From NCBI RefSeq assembly GCF_041320595.1, contig NZ_CP166625.1:496001-560000 (forward strand): a stretch of 64,000 nucleotides of DNA. The letters are read 5' to 3'. A program made the position numbers and the translations under genes. The notes beneath the pieces were generated by a model, which was given only the letters and a program-made list of their open reading frames with translations, was not told the origin of the DNA and ran no database searches. The stretch comes from Pleomorphomonas sp. PLEO. Its GTDB lineage: Bacteria; Pseudomonadota; Alphaproteobacteria; Rhizobiales; Pleomorphomonadaceae. Shown here one piece after another: positions 28,585 through 39,818 of the stretch (positions are counted from its first letter, which is position 1; every line of letters starts with the position of its first letter).

Positions 28585-29586
28585 TCAAAGGGCGAGGATT
28601 TTCTCCCAAACCCGCTCGTCGACCGGAATGCCCTTTTCCTTGTTCTGAGCCTTCATCTGCGGGAACTCATGGCCCGGCAGACGGATAGCCTGAGAGGGAT
28701 CGGAGCGTTCAGCGGTCAGCACATAATCACAGATACGACGCAGCTTCTCATCACGCGTGCCCTTGTCGATCAGCCGATCCACCTCGATGGCAACGAATAT
28801 CTGCGAGACGTTGTACTCGTCGTCCATCTCCTCGCTGACCTCGGCGACCGACAGGCCGCCGGATAGAAGCGTGGCGATCATGTCGAGAACGATGGAAAGA
28901 CCCGAGCCCTTCCAATAGCCCATCGGCAGAATACGGCGGTTCTTCTCGACGACAGCCGGGTCACGGGTCAGTTTGCCGTCATCGTCGAAGCCACCATCGA
29001 CTGGCAGTTGCCGGCCGGCGAGCCTGTTCACCTCGAGCATGCCGTAAGAAAACATCGACATGGACATGTCGACCATGGTCACGGGATTGCCGGGCACAGC
29101 AATGATCAACGGATTGGTGCCAATGCGGCATTCCTTGGAACCCCAAGGCGGCATGACGGCAATGGAGTTCGTCCAGCAGATGCCGACATAGCCCTGTTCA
29201 GCCGCCTGATAACCGTAGGATCCGCCGCGCATCCAGTGATTGGCATTGCGAAGGGCAACAAGACCGATGCCGTGTTCGGCGGCGAGCGCGATGGCCCGGT
29301 CCATCATGGCGGTGGCCGTCAGATTGCCGATCGCCCGGCAGGCGTCCCACTGTTCGATGGCGCCAAGCGAGAGAAGCTTCTTCGGCTCGGCATCGACATG
29401 GACATGGCCGGCGCGGATCTGCTGGACGAAACGGGGAAAGCGATTGACGCCATGCGAGTAGACACCGGTCTCGGTCGTATCGGCGAACAGCTTGGCGCAG
29501 GCGTCAGCTTTTGCCGGCGTCAGGCCGCATTTGAGAAGGACGCGCCGGAATTCGGCCTGAAGGTCCTGATGGGTGAGATGTGGCAT
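28585..29586 (-). CDS. yiaK: 2,3-diketo-L-gulonate reductase (malate/L-lactate dehydrogenase family)
   Basis: A 333-residue NAD(P)H oxidoreductase, the same length as E. coli YiaK/DlgD (332). The N-terminal [20 protein letters not shown], the catalytic-His segment [14 protein letters not shown], the [16 protein letters not shown] cofactor region, and [11 protein letters not shown] are all YiaK-type. It reduces 2,3-diketo-L-gulonate to 3-keto-L-gulonate, the substrate of LyxK. ATG 29586 lies 35 bases after the yiaL stop. The presence of yiaK beside yiaL, lyxK, ulaD and ulaE strengthens the assignment within a broad family. Confidence 0.9.
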   Translation of the reverse strand: MPHLTHQDLQAEFRRVLLKCGLTPAKADACAKLFADTTETGVYSHGVNRFPRFVQQIRAGHVHVDAEPKKLLSLGAIEQWDACRAIGNLTATAMMDRAIALAAEHGIGLVALRNANHWMRGGSYGYQAAEQGYVGICWTNSIAVMPPWGSKECRIGTNPLIIAVPGNPVTMVDMSMSMFSYGMLEVNRLAGRQLPVDGGFDDDGKLTRDPAVVEKNRRILPMGYWKGSGLSIVLDMIATLLSGGLSVAEVSEEMDDEYNVSQIFVAIEVDRLIDKGTRDEKLRRICDYVLTAERSDPSQAIRLPGHEFPQMKAQNKEKGIPVDERVWEKILAL

Positions 29587-29621
29587 GGCGTTCCTTCCCG
29601 GAAATGCTTTTTGTCGAATGT

Positions 29622-30107
29622 TCAGGTGGCAGACGACGGCCAATCGCCGGCGAGTTTGGCCCAGGGCAGCTTGCCGACCACCTTTCGGATGCTGGTGGGC
29701 TGGCCAAGCGCCACGCCGGGCAGGTGGATGTCATCTGGAGTAAAGACGAACACGGTGCCGGTGCTGAAGGCGTGCCAATCAAGCGCCAGACCTTGGGCGT
29801 AATAGGCGACGTCGCGCGTTGTGTCGTAAGCGGCACCCGGATCGCTTGCCAGCTTGGCGCAGCCAACCTGCTCGGCACCCGCAAGCATCACCTGTACGTC
29901 GCAATAGCGGCGATGACTTTCAGCGCGGAGGTCCGCGGCTGGCTGCGTTTCATAGTCGTTGATCACAAAGAAGGCTTCGCCGTCGATGTCGTGGCGGCCT
30001 GCGGCGGCGTGGCGCAGCGCTGGATCAGCAAGCCGGGCGAGCATCTCCCGCAGGACCTGTGGCAGCCCCTCCCGCCAGGCAGTGTCATCTATCGAACCCT
30101 TGAGCAC
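29622..30107 (-). CDS. yiaL: YhcH/YjgK/YiaL family protein
   Basis: A 161-residue cupin-like protein of the DUF386 family. Seen are the [37 protein letters not shown] and [13 protein letters not shown] segments, whose His and Glu residues coordinate a metal in crystallised relatives. YiaL occurs in the E. coli diketogulonate operon; its exact role is unproven, with a sugar-anomer or epimerase function often suggested. It is the first gene of this operon. A promoter-like sequence and an IclR-type inverted repeat lie directly upstream. Confidence 0.88.
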   Translation of the reverse strand: MLKGSIDDTAWREGLPQVLREMLARLADPALRHAAAGRHDIDGEAFFVINDYETQPAADLRAESHRRYCDVQVMLAGAEQVGCAKLASDPGAAYDTTRDVAYYAQGLALDWHAFSTGTVFVFTPDDIHLPGVALGQPTSIRKVVGKLPWAKLAGDWPSSAT

Positions 30108-30129
30108 GCCGTCCTCCCGTCGCGCCGAA

Positions 30130-30148
30130 CGTTCTGTATTTCAAAACG
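30130..30148. promoter_or_regulatory. IclR-type operator candidate
   Basis: CGTTCTG-N5-CAAAACG, an imperfect inverted repeat with one mismatched pair. A further CGTTCTGCAT half-site starts exactly 20 bp on (30150), parallel to CGTTCTGTAT at 30130. It lies about 22 bases upstream of the yiaL ATG, just downstream of the predicted promoter, as expected for a repressor site. Confidence 0.55.
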
Positions 30149-30162
30149 TCGTTCTGCATGTT

Positions 30163-30189
30163 GGTATATTCGCTCCTCGAACTTGTCAA
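30163..30189 (-). promoter_or_regulatory. sigma70-like promoter candidate for the yiaL operon
   Basis: On the minus strand TTGACA (30189-30184) and TATACC (30168-30163) with a 15-base spacer; shifting the -10 by one or two bases gives 16-17. The predicted start of transcription near 30156 is followed at once by the IclR-type repeat. Confidence 0.5.
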
Positions 30190-30447
30190 TGCAGTAGTTT
30201 CCTCAAAGCGGAAAGAGGCCTTTCGGAGTGGCTCAACCCAACTTAGTTCCCTGTTCTCACTCATATTTTTATCTCAGGTGAGTACAGTCGCCCGTGTAAT
30301 ATGCTTTGGAATCACGCCCGAGGCTTCTGACGAGCGATGGGCATTTGACGCCACCACCGAGCGGGACTAATCCATCGGCGCGGTGGTAAGGTTGAGCAGC
30401 GCAACCCGATGGTGGCGCTCAAAAACTAAACAGAGGAGGATTTCGAG

Positions 30448-31242
30448 ATGGACAATGTGCCGGACCAGGAGCCGCCGGCCGGCAGTCAAAGTTTGCTGCG
30501 CGGACTGCAAATCATCGAGATTCTCAGCAATTTTCCGAATGGCTGCCCGCTCGCCAAGCTTTCAGAGCTGGCCGGGCTCACCAAGAGCACGACACATCGA
30601 CTGCTTCAGGGGCTTGAAAGCGTCAATTACGTGACGCGGGCGCCCTCGCCCGGCAGCTACCGACTGACGACCAAGTTCGTTGCCATCGGCCAGAAGACGC
30701 TGTCGTCGCTCAACATCATCCATGTGGCAGCGCCGCATCTCGAGGCACTCAACCTAGATGTCGGCGAGACGGTCAACTTCTCGACACGCGAGGATGACCA
30801 CGCCATCATGATCTACAAGCTGGAGCCGACGGTGGGAATGATCCGCACCCGCGCTTATATCGGACAGCATTTGCCATTGTTCTGCTCGGCCATGGGCAAG
30901 ATCTTTCTCGCCCACGACAAACTCGCCAACTTTGAGACCTATTGGCAGGGACACCAGAGCAGCATCATCAAGCTGACGGCCAATACAATTGTCGACCACG
31001 CCGACATGCTAGCCGAATTCGCCGCCATCCGCGCCGACGGCTACTCGCTCGATCGCGAGGAAAATGAACTCGGCGTCTCCTGCGTGGCGGCCCCGGTGTT
31101 CGACATACAGGGCCACGTGCCCTACGCGGTGTCGATCTCGCTATCGACGGCGCGCCTCGCCCAAATCGGCGTCGACAACCTCGTCGACCACGTAAGGCAG
31201 GCTTCACGGCGCATCTCCAGCGAACTTGGCGCGACGATTTGA
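30448..31242 (+). CDS. IclR family transcriptional regulator
   Basis: A 264-residue regulator. The N-terminal winged helix-turn-helix spans about 14-75 (SLLRGLQIIEILSNFPNG, LSELAGLTKSTTHRLLQGLE). The effector-binding domain covers about 90-260, with LPLFCSAMGKIFLAH, DGYSLDREENELGVSCVAAP and VSISLSTARL. It is the position equivalent of YiaJ, which represses the E. coli yiaK-S operon. Divergent orientation and the repeat near yiaL make it the likely repressor of the diketogulonate operon. A strong ribosome site precedes the ATG. Confidence 0.93.
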   Translation: MDNVPDQEPPAGSQSLLRGLQIIEILSNFPNGCPLAKLSELAGLTKSTTHRLLQGLESVNYVTRAPSPGSYRLTTKFVAIGQKTLSSLNIIHVAAPHLEALNLDVGETVNFSTREDDHAIMIYKLEPTVGMIRTRAYIGQHLPLFCSAMGKIFLAHDKLANFETYWQGHQSSIIKLTANTIVDHADMLAEFAAIRADGYSLDREENELGVSCVAAPVFDIQGHVPYAVSISLSTARLAQIGVDNLVDHVRQASRRISSELGATI

Positions 31243-31365
31243 GCGCTAAGGCTTTGAAAGGACTGGGTCGATGGCATCAGCCGCGACTTTGCTTGCCGCC
31301 ATGCCATTCAGAGCCGTCCCGATCTGGCCCGCTGAAAACGAACTTCAATGTCTAGCCAAAGACGG

Positions 31366-31396
31366 GCTGCCCGGCCCGCGCCAACGGACCGGGCGA
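31366..31396 (-). terminator. possible terminator after gyrB
   Basis: On the minus strand directly after the gyrB stop, a GC-rich stem built from GCCCGG and CCGGGC arms around about 13 bases. It is followed by GCCCGTCTTT with only a short T run. It is weak but correctly placed in the 158-base gap before the IclR gene end. Confidence 0.4.
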
Positions 31397-31400
31397 GATG

Positions 31401-33935
<2,535 letters not shown>

Positions 33936-33945
33936 TCAATGGCCT

Positions 33946-33966
33946 TACTGGGGATTTATTCCAGTA
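33946..33966. promoter_or_regulatory. inverted repeat upstream of gyrB
   Basis: TACTGG-N9-CCAGTA, perfect 6-bp arms, in the 193-base gap between recF and gyrB and about 116 bases before the gyrB start. It could be a recF message end or a gyrB control element; no T run follows on the minus strand. Confidence 0.3.
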
Positions 33967-34023
33967 GAACAGCAGTGGCCGCACCATGGCCCCGCAATCG
34001 GGTGGAAATGCGGCGAATCAACC

Positions 34024-35175
34024 TCAGAATTCCCCGGAATCCGGCGCAGGAATATCCGGAATCGCGATGATTTCCGCCTCGCCCAAAAAGTCCTCGAAGG
34101 GAGCGGCGTCGGTGCCGGTCATGAAGGCCTGGACGCCGAGCGCGGCAATGAGGTCGACCAGCGCCCTTCGCCGCCGAGCGTCGAGGTGTGCGGCCACCTC
34201 GTCGAGCAGCAGAACGGGCGGGCTGCCGGTCAGCTCGGTCACCAGCGCCGCCTGGGCCAGCACCAGACCAGTGAGCAGTGCCTTCTGCTCGCCGGTCGAG
34301 GAGGCCGAGGCTGGCATGTCCTTTTCGGCATGGCGAACCGACAGGTCGGAGCGATGAGGACCGACGAGCGTCCGACCGGCCGCCCGATCGCGCGAGCGAC
34401 CAGCCCGGAGATCGGTCCTCAGCCAGTCCTCGACATCGGCCGCGGCCGCGCCGTCGAGTGCCGTGTCGACGTCACCGGTCAGCTGGACCGTCGCGCGCGG
34501 GAAAGCACGGTCGCCATCGGGACGCATCTCGATCAGCCGGGCGAGGCAGTGCACGGTCTCGCGGCGGGCGGCGGCGACGGCGACACCGGTGGCGGCAATT
34601 TCCGTTTCGATCGCATCGAGCCAAGCTACGTCGGCCTCGCGCGCCTCCAAAAGGCGATTGCGAGCGGCAACCGCCTGCTCGTAGCCCGAAACGCGCCGGC
34701 CGTGCGAGGGATCGACCGCCAGCACCAAGCGGTCGAGGAAGCGCCTGCGATCGCTGGCCGGACCGACGAACAAGCCATCCATGGCCGGGACGAGCCAGAT
34801 GAGGCGCAAATGATCGGAAAGCCGCTCGCTGCCCTTCTGCGGCTCGCCATCAACCAGGAGCCGCCGACCGGGCTCGCCGGGAACCGCACCGGTGCCGATC
34901 CGTACGGCCCCGTAGGCACCCTCGATGTCGGCCAGTACGGAAAAGCCACCGGAGCCATCGAGCCGGACCATCTCCGCGAGCGTCGCCCGGCGGAAGCCAC
35001 GGCCGGGGGCGAGCAAGGACAACGCCTCGAGCACGTTGGTCTTGCCAACGCCATTCTGGCCGGTGAGCACTACCGATCGGCCCGTGAAATCGAGCGCGAG
35101 GTCGGCATGGTTGCGAAAATCGCTGAGGCGAAGGTGGCTGACGCGCACCTTCGCCTCGGGACGGGATTCTGTCAT
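34024..35175 (-). CDS. recF: DNA replication and repair protein RecF
   Basis: A 383-residue SMC-like ATPase that helps load RecA at single-strand gaps. The N-terminus shows VSHLRLSDFRNHADLALDF and Walker A LTGQNGVGKTNVLEALSLL. The signature-like region STGEQKALLTGLVLAQA and Walker B PPVLLLDEVAAHLDARRR are near the C-terminus. The length is typical. It starts 19 bases after the dnaN stop, in the conserved order dnaA-dnaN-recF-gyrB. Confidence 0.95.
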   Translation of the reverse strand: MTESRPEAKVRVSHLRLSDFRNHADLALDFTGRSVVLTGQNGVGKTNVLEALSLLAPGRGFRRATLAEMVRLDGSGGFSVLADIEGAYGAVRIGTGAVPGEPGRRLLVDGEPQKGSERLSDHLRLIWLVPAMDGLFVGPASDRRRFLDRLVLAVDPSHGRRVSGYEQAVAARNRLLEAREADVAWLDAIETEIAATGVAVAAARRETVHCLARLIEMRPDGDRAFPRATVQLTGDVDTALDGAAAADVEDWLRTDLRAGRSRDRAAGRTLVGPHRSDLSVRHAEKDMPASASSTGEQKALLTGLVLAQAALVTELTGSPPVLLLDEVAAHLDARRRRALVDLIAALGVQAFMTGTDAAPFEDFLGEAEIIAIPDIPAPDSGEF

Positions 35176-35194
35176 GGCGTTCCAGCGGCGGCGG

Positions 35195-36313
35195 TCACAC
35201 CCGCATCGGCATCAGCACATAAAGCGTCGCAACGTCGCCGGCATCCTGGATCAGCGTCGGCGAACCGGCGTCGGCGAGATGGAACAGCGCCGTCTCCGAC
35301 GTGAGCTGGCCGGCAATATCGAGGAGATAGCGGGCATTAAAGCCGATCTCGAGCGGTGAGTCGGTGTAGTCGACCATCACCTCCTCGGTGGCGGTGCCCG
35401 AATCCGGATTGACCACGGTGAGCACCAAGCGCCCCTCGGCGAGCGTCAACTTCACTGCGCGACCACGCTCGGACGAGATGGTGGAAACGCGATCGACAGC
35501 CTCGGCGAACTCGGCCTTGTCGACCCGAAGTTCCTTGTCGTTGCCCTGGGGAATCACTCGGCCATAGTCGGGGAAGGTGCCGTCGATCAGCTTGGATGTC
35601 AGCACCACGTTACCGACCGTGAGGCGAATCTTGGCATCCGACAATTCAACCTTGAGCTCGGCCTTTGGGTCTTCGATGAGGCGCTGAATCTCACCCACCG
35701 TCTTGCGAGGCACGATGATGCCCGGCATGCCTTCGGAACCCTTCGGCGCGGTGATGTCGGCGCGGGCAAGCCGATGGCCGTCGGTGGCGACAGCGCGGAA
35801 CAGCGGACCGTCGGGACCGTCGACGGTGTGCAGGAAGATGCCGTTCAAATAATAACGTATCTCTTCATTGGAAATGGCAAATTGCGTCCGGTCGATCAGC
35901 CGCTTGAGATCGCCAGCTTCCAGCGAGAAGGCGTGGCTGAGTTCGCCGACGGTGATGTCGGGAAAGTCGCTCTCCGGCAGCATCTGCAGGGAAAAGCGCG
36001 AACGGCCGGAAGAGATGGTAAGAGTGGCGCCATCAGCCGATCCCTCAAGCGAGACCTGCGACCCCTCGGGCAGCTTGCGCACGATGTCATAGAACATGTG
36101 CGCCGGCACCGTGGTCGCACCGGGGCGCTCGACAACGGCCGGGACCGTTTCCTGCGCCTCGAGATCGAGGTCGGTTGCCTTCAGCTTGAGCTGACCGTCG
36201 TCGGTCCGAAGCAGCACGTTGGAGAGAATCGGAATGGTGTTCCGACGCTCGACAACGCGGTGGACGTGGGTGAGGGAGGCAAGGAGGTGCGACCGCTCCA
36301 GCGTAACGCGCAT
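35195..36313 (-). CDS. dnaN: DNA polymerase III beta sliding clamp
   Basis: A 372-residue clamp with three repeated domains. It starts MRVTLERSHLLASLTHVHRV, has VERRNTIPILSNVLL, and ends with the conserved YVLMPMRV tail that in the family is PMRx. It forms a dimeric ring that tethers the replicative polymerase. ATG 36313 is chosen because it begins the family sequence; the frame is open 32 codons further. The 328-base gap to dnaA holds an inverted repeat and a long hairpin but no other gene. Confidence 0.97.
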   Translation of the reverse strand: MRVTLERSHLLASLTHVHRVVERRNTIPILSNVLLRTDDGQLKLKATDLDLEAQETVPAVVERPGATTVPAHMFYDIVRKLPEGSQVSLEGSADGATLTISSGRSRFSLQMLPESDFPDITVGELSHAFSLEAGDLKRLIDRTQFAISNEEIRYYLNGIFLHTVDGPDGPLFRAVATDGHRLARADITAPKGSEGMPGIIVPRKTVGEIQRLIEDPKAELKVELSDAKIRLTVGNVVLTSKLIDGTFPDYGRVIPQGNDKELRVDKAEFAEAVDRVSTISSERGRAVKLTLAEGRLVLTVVNPDSGTATEEVMVDYTDSPLEIGFNARYLLDIAGQLTSETALFHLADAGSPTLIQDAGDVATLYVLMPMRV

Positions 36314-36641
36314 GGAAAAACCCGTCTGTCGTGGCTGCCACGCCCTGGTCGGCCGCACTGAGCGCGACCGGCGCGGCCACCGGAAAATCTGGCGTTGAGC
36401 AGCCGCCAATCAGGCAGAATCTGCCTCATCGAAAACCGGATGCTCCCGTAAACAATCCGAAGCGCTCACCTGTCGACCCGATGTTGCAATCAGGCCTAGC
36501 GTTCGCTCTGGACCGATTTCCCCGTCGTCGCCTGAAGGTGACCACGGGGAAGAGCACATTACGGCAACTGCCAATTTCCGCAAGCCGGCAGGCTAGCAGC
36601 CAACGTGGTTTTCGTCGGCGTTTTTCGTTTCCGGTTTTGAA
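36314..36641. other. dnaN-dnaA intergenic region
   Basis: A 328-base stretch without a credible gene. It contains AGGCAGA-A-TCTGCCT at 36412-36426 (7-bp arms, about 100 bases before dnaN). It also holds an interrupted hairpin with CCCCGT/ACGGGG ends at 36520-36549, which could mark the 3' end of dnaA transcripts. I see no consensus DnaA box. Confidence 0.5.
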
Positions 36642-38105
36642 TCAGGCCTCGAGCATGCGCTTCAAGACTTCGATCTCCTGCGTCAGCGCTTCGTCGGAAC
36701 TGACCAGCTCTTCGACCTTGCGCACCGCGTGCAGGACGGTGGTGTGATCGCGGCCACCGAAGCGCCGGCCGATCTCAGGAAGCGAGCGCAGCGTCAACGA
36801 TTTCGCCAGATACATGGCGATTTGGCGCGGCCAAACGATCGACCGGGTCCGGCGCGACGACAGGAGGTCCTGCTTGGAGACGTTGTAGTGCTTGGAAACG
36901 ACGCGCTGAATATCCTCGATCTTGATGCGGCGCGTGTCGGTGACGCGGATGAGGTCCTTCAGCGTCGTCTCGGCCATGGCGAGCGACAGCGTCAGGCCGG
37001 TCAGCTGGTTGTGTCCGGCAAGGCGCGTCACCGCCCCCTCAAGGTCGCGCCCCGACGTGGTGACGTTGCGAACGATGAAATCGATGACGTCGTCGGGAAC
37101 GGAGAAGCCCGGCATATGCTGGGCGGTGATGGCGATACGACGCTCGACAATCGACCGACGCAACGCAGCGTCGGGAGCGCCGATCTCGATCAGAAGGCCA
37201 CCGGAGAGGCGTGAACGGACGCGTTCATCCATGGTTTCGAGTTCGACAGGAGGTCGGTCGGCAGCAACGATGACCTGGCGTGCGCCATCGATCAGGGTAT
37301 TCACCGTGTGGCAGAATTCCTGCTGGATCTGCTTGCCGTGCAGAAACTGCATGTCGTCGATCACCAGGAGATCGATGGTTCGCAGCGCTTCCTTGAAGGC
37401 GAGTGCCGACTGGGTCTGCAGCGACTGCACGAAGCGATACATGAAATGCTCGGCCGTCAGATAGAGCACGCGCATTTCCGGATGCTCGGCCTTGAGGTGA
37501 TGGGTGAGCGCTTGCAGAAGATGCGTCTTGCCCTGGCCGACCGAGGAGTGGATGTAGAGCGGATTGAACTTGACCCCGGAGGCCGGACCGTCGGCAACCT
37601 GGCGAGCGGCTGCCAGCGCCAAACGGTTCGAGGCGCCTTCGACAAAATTGTCAAAGATGTAGCGCGGGTCGAGCGGCGACGAAATATCATCGAACAGCCG
37701 AGCGGAAGCGGAATCGGCGGCAGGACGGATCGGAGCGGCGACGCGCAACGCTGGTGCGCCCGCCGGGCGAGAAGCTTCCGGTGCGGCAAAACGGGCAGGC
37801 GACTCAATCTTGGCCCGCATGGCCGAACGGACAGACACCTCAACCTTGCGGTAAGCGGGCCCCTCGGCCTGCCAGAGCCCGGCGAGCTTGTCGCGATAGT
37901 GGGTGGAAATCCAGGTTTTCAGGAAGCGACTCGGCACCGAGAGCCAAACGGTGCCCCCCTCGATTTGCTCGACATTCATGCCGGCAAACCAGCAGGAGAA
38001 TACCTCTTCGCCGAGATCGGCTTTGAGGCGGCCACGAACGCGCGCCCACGCATCGGCATGATCAACTGCCGCTCCGGCGACGCCGCAGGCTTCCGCTTCC
38101 AACAT
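36642..38105 (-). CDS. dnaA: chromosomal replication initiator DnaA
   Basis: A 487-residue AAA+ initiator. Domain I (about 15-85) has LGEEVFSCWFAGMNVEQIEGG. A Pro/Ala-rich domain II follows. Domain III has Walker A SSVGQGKTHLLQAL (about 187-200) and Walker B LLVIDDMQFLHGK. Domain IV ends with the DNA-binding signature RFGGRDHTTVLHAVRKVEEL. ATG 38105 has GGAGG 7 bases upstream, whereas the in-frame ATG 38123 has no ribosome site, so the shorter start is preferred. It opens replication at the origin; no clear cluster of DnaA boxes is visible next to the gene. Confidence 0.97.
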   Translation of the reverse strand: MLEAEACGVAGAAVDHADAWARVRGRLKADLGEEVFSCWFAGMNVEQIEGGTVWLSVPSRFLKTWISTHYRDKLAGLWQAEGPAYRKVEVSVRSAMRAKIESPARFAAPEASRPAGAPALRVAAPIRPAADSASARLFDDISSPLDPRYIFDNFVEGASNRLALAAARQVADGPASGVKFNPLYIHSSVGQGKTHLLQALTHHLKAEHPEMRVLYLTAEHFMYRFVQSLQTQSALAFKEALRTIDLLVIDDMQFLHGKQIQQEFCHTVNTLIDGARQVIVAADRPPVELETMDERVRSRLSGGLLIEIGAPDAALRRSIVERRIAITAQHMPGFSVPDDVIDFIVRNVTTSGRDLEGAVTRLAGHNQLTGLTLSLAMAETTLKDLIRVTDTRRIKIEDIQRVVSKHYNVSKQDLLSSRRTRSIVWPRQIAMYLAKSLTLRSLPEIGRRFGGRDHTTVLHAVRKVEELVSSDEALTQEIEVLKRMLEA

Positions 38106-38123
38106 ATCTCGGCCTCCATCCAA

Positions 38124-38481
38124 AAAAGTCTACTCACCAGTCTTCCATTCGCAGAGCGCTTCCGCCGGGAGCACTCTCCACCGGTCATCCGAACGCCGTG
38201 TCCGGGCTAACCATCTCGTACTTGCCAACCATGGGGCGACGACTTCTCGAAGCCCCGTGATGCCAGTAGCCCCCGGGTTGCGGGGACAAAGCGCCTGACC
38301 TCAGGGGAGGCGCCCATTAAATAATGCCGGCCGAAAAGCCGACATCAATACTCATGACGGACCGGAGCCCGTCATTGGCCGGAGGGTCAACCTCCGGAAC
38401 TCAGATTGTGGTCAGTGTGACAGGTCTCCCGATCTGCGCGCACCTTGCCGGCCACATGGCCGGTCTGCCCAACGCATCGGT
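38124..38481. other. intergenic region between rhodanese gene and dnaA
   Basis: A 358-base stretch without a credible gene. It holds the dnaA leader, which has a T6 run just before the start, and two adjacent hairpins at 38354-38397 (listed separately). No TTATCCACA-type box is evident on either strand by eye, so an origin here is not supported. Confidence 0.5.
38354..38397. repeat. two adjacent hairpins upstream of dnaA
   Basis: First stem ATGACGG (38354-38360) with CCGTCAT (38369-38375); second stem CCGGAGG (38379-38385), loop GTCAA, CCTCCGG (38391-38397). Both have perfect 7-bp arms and are 3 bases apart. They lie about 85 bases past the rhodanese stop and could end that transcript or fold in a dnaA leader. 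Confidence 0.5.
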
Positions 38482-38979
38482 TCAACTCTGGATCCAGGGC
38501 AAACCGCTCGCCTTCCAGCCATCGACACAACCCCTGTGCCGATCCGGACCGAGCGCTCCCTCGAAACCGCCTGCCACATTAAAAGCCCGCGTAAATCCGC
38601 CGGCCGTTGCCAGGGTCGCCGCAGATCGACTGCGCGCTCCCGACCGGCAAATGAAATAAAGCGGGGCGTCCGCACCAACGCCAAGATCGGCAAGGGCCTC
38701 TCCCAGCTCGTCGGCGAAGGCCGGGTTGACGGCCATATCTGGAAAGCGCTGCCACTCGACGAGCAGCACTCGCTTGCCAATGCTCCCAAGGTCAGGAAGA
38801 CCGACAAAGTTCCATTCAGCCACCGTCCGAACATCGATCAGCACGGCCGAGGGATCAGCGGCAAGCGCCTCCCAAGTCTCGCGCACGCCGACGTCGCCAG
38901 CATAGCCCGGATCTTCGTTGAATGATCCCGCACCCAAGATTGCCCCACCACCCCAAAATTCATCAAACAGAAAAGACAA
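38482..38979 (-). CDS. rhodanese-like domain protein
   Basis: A single-domain sulfurtransferase-like protein of up to 165 residues. The first conserved element is AVLIDVRTVAEWNFVGLPD, and the active-site loop CRSGARSRSAA supplies the catalytic Cys. The end has AFNVAGGFEGALG and WKASGLPW. It is of the short type found near dnaA or rpsT in many rhizobia. The start is uncertain: TTG 38979 is the outermost, TTG 38937 leaves a shorter leader closer to relatives that begin just before YAGDV. It may move sulfur or cyanide-derived groups; no substrate is indicated. Confidence 0.85.
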   Translation of the reverse strand: MSFLFDEFWGGGAILGAGSFNEDPGYAGDVGVRETWEALAADPSAVLIDVRTVAEWNFVGLPDLGSIGKRVLLVEWQRFPDMAVNPAFADELGEALADLGVGADAPLYFICRSGARSRSAATLATAGGFTRAFNVAGGFEGALGPDRHRGCVDGWKASGLPWIQS

Positions 38980-39551
38980 AACAAAACCATGCGCAAAAAG
39001 CGCATATATTCTCGATTTGCCTTTCCTGGATTGAGTTGGCTACCTGCCTCGGCCATCGCACCTAAAGAATTACCGACGGCTAGCCCCCTGCTTTAGTTTA
39101 CTTTCACAAGCGATTGCTTGGCTCGCTCGCTTCAACTGGGCTGACCATACACAGGCCCCAAGGGGGGAGCAAGAGCCGAATCTTCCTATGTCGTTAACCC
39201 GGTTTTTACCGGAGAGGACGCTTCCCAAAAGGTGACCGGCGAACCCTAGGGGATTCAAAGATTTGCGCCTTCTGATACGGCCAAACCCTATTTGGTCGTA
39301 AGCCGGCCAGCCTACTATTCATTAGCCGCATTTTTGTTTCCGTCGCCGCGGATTCCTCGCCGTCTGGAAACGACGTATGACTAAGCGTTTGTTTTCAAAA
39401 CAATATTTTTGACACCCGAGTCCACGATGATCAGGGCCGATAGACCAGCCGGCGCGAGCCGGAAAAGCAAAAGGGCCTAGCTAAAAGCCAGGCCCTAATA
39501 GACTCGTTTTCACGAATAAGAACTGTTACCGACGCCGTCAGGCGTTAGGTA
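38980..39551. other. AT-richer intergenic region between rpsT and the rhodanese gene
   Basis: A 572-base stretch without a credible gene. From left: hairpin ATGCGC-AAAAA-GCGCAT at 38989-39005 in the rhodanese leader; a short AAGC/GCTT stem near 39108; a GGCCAAA/TTTGGTC stem near 39280-39299; a TGTTTT-C-AAAACA repeat at 39390-39402; and the rpsT terminator at 39463-39497. The base composition and repeats would suit an origin or a small RNA gene, but I find no DnaA-box cluster and cannot delimit an RNA. Confidence 0.4.
39463..39497 (-). terminator. Rho-independent terminator of rpsT
   Basis: On the minus strand GGGCCT-G-GCT, loop TTT, AGC-T-AGGCCC, then TTTTGCTTTT. It starts 55 bases after the rpsT stop. 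A textbook strong stem plus T tract. Confidence 0.88.
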
Positions 39552-39818
39552 TCAGGCGTCGATGGACTTCAGGCGAGCAGCCAAGCGCGACACTTTGCGC
39601 GAAGCCGTGTTCTTGTGAACGATACCCTTGATCGCCGCGCGCATGATCTCCGGCTCGACAGCCTTGAAGGCTTCGGTAGCGGCGGTCTTGTCGCCAGAAG
39701 CGACAGCTTCATCGAACTTGCGAACGAAGGACCGCATACGGCTGCGACGAGTCTTGTTCACTTCGGTGCGGGCCGCGATCTTGCGGGTCGCCTTCTTGGC
39801 CGACGACGTATTGGCCAT
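39552..39818 (-). CDS. rpsT: 30S ribosomal protein S20
   Basis: An 88-residue basic protein that binds 16S rRNA early in small-subunit assembly. It starts [20 protein letters not shown] with the usual Lys/Arg density, and continues [20 protein letters not shown] and ends [21 protein letters not shown] 39818 has an AGAGAGAAAGG-type ribosome site upstream; the longer open frame is not coding. It is a lone gene with its own strong terminator, between mutM and the rhodanese gene. Confidence 0.97.
   Translation of the reverse strand: MANTSSAKKATRKIAARTEVNKTRRSRMRSFVRKFDEAVASGDKTAATEAFKAVEPEIMRAAIKGIVHKNTASRKVSRLAARLKSIDA

Larger units (their letters stand above)
30108..30447. other. divergent regulatory region between yiaL and the IclR gene
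   Basis: A 340-base gap without a credible gene, AT-richer than its flanks. Its left third holds a sigma70-like promoter and an inverted repeat for yiaL (listed separately). Its right part must carry the IclR-gene promoter; the last 15 bases contain CAGAGGAGGA, a strong ribosome site for ATG 30448. Confidence 0.6.

Noticed and set aside
38444-38520. tRNA-like GGTTCAACTCTGGATCC near the rhodanese end
   Set aside because: It has no acceptor or anticodon stem and lies in the coding end of the rhodanese gene.
38838-39056. 72-residue minus-strand frame overlapping the rhodanese start
   Set aside because: It overlaps the conserved rhodanese frame and its own sequence (FCLFCLMNFG) follows only from the AT-rich leader.
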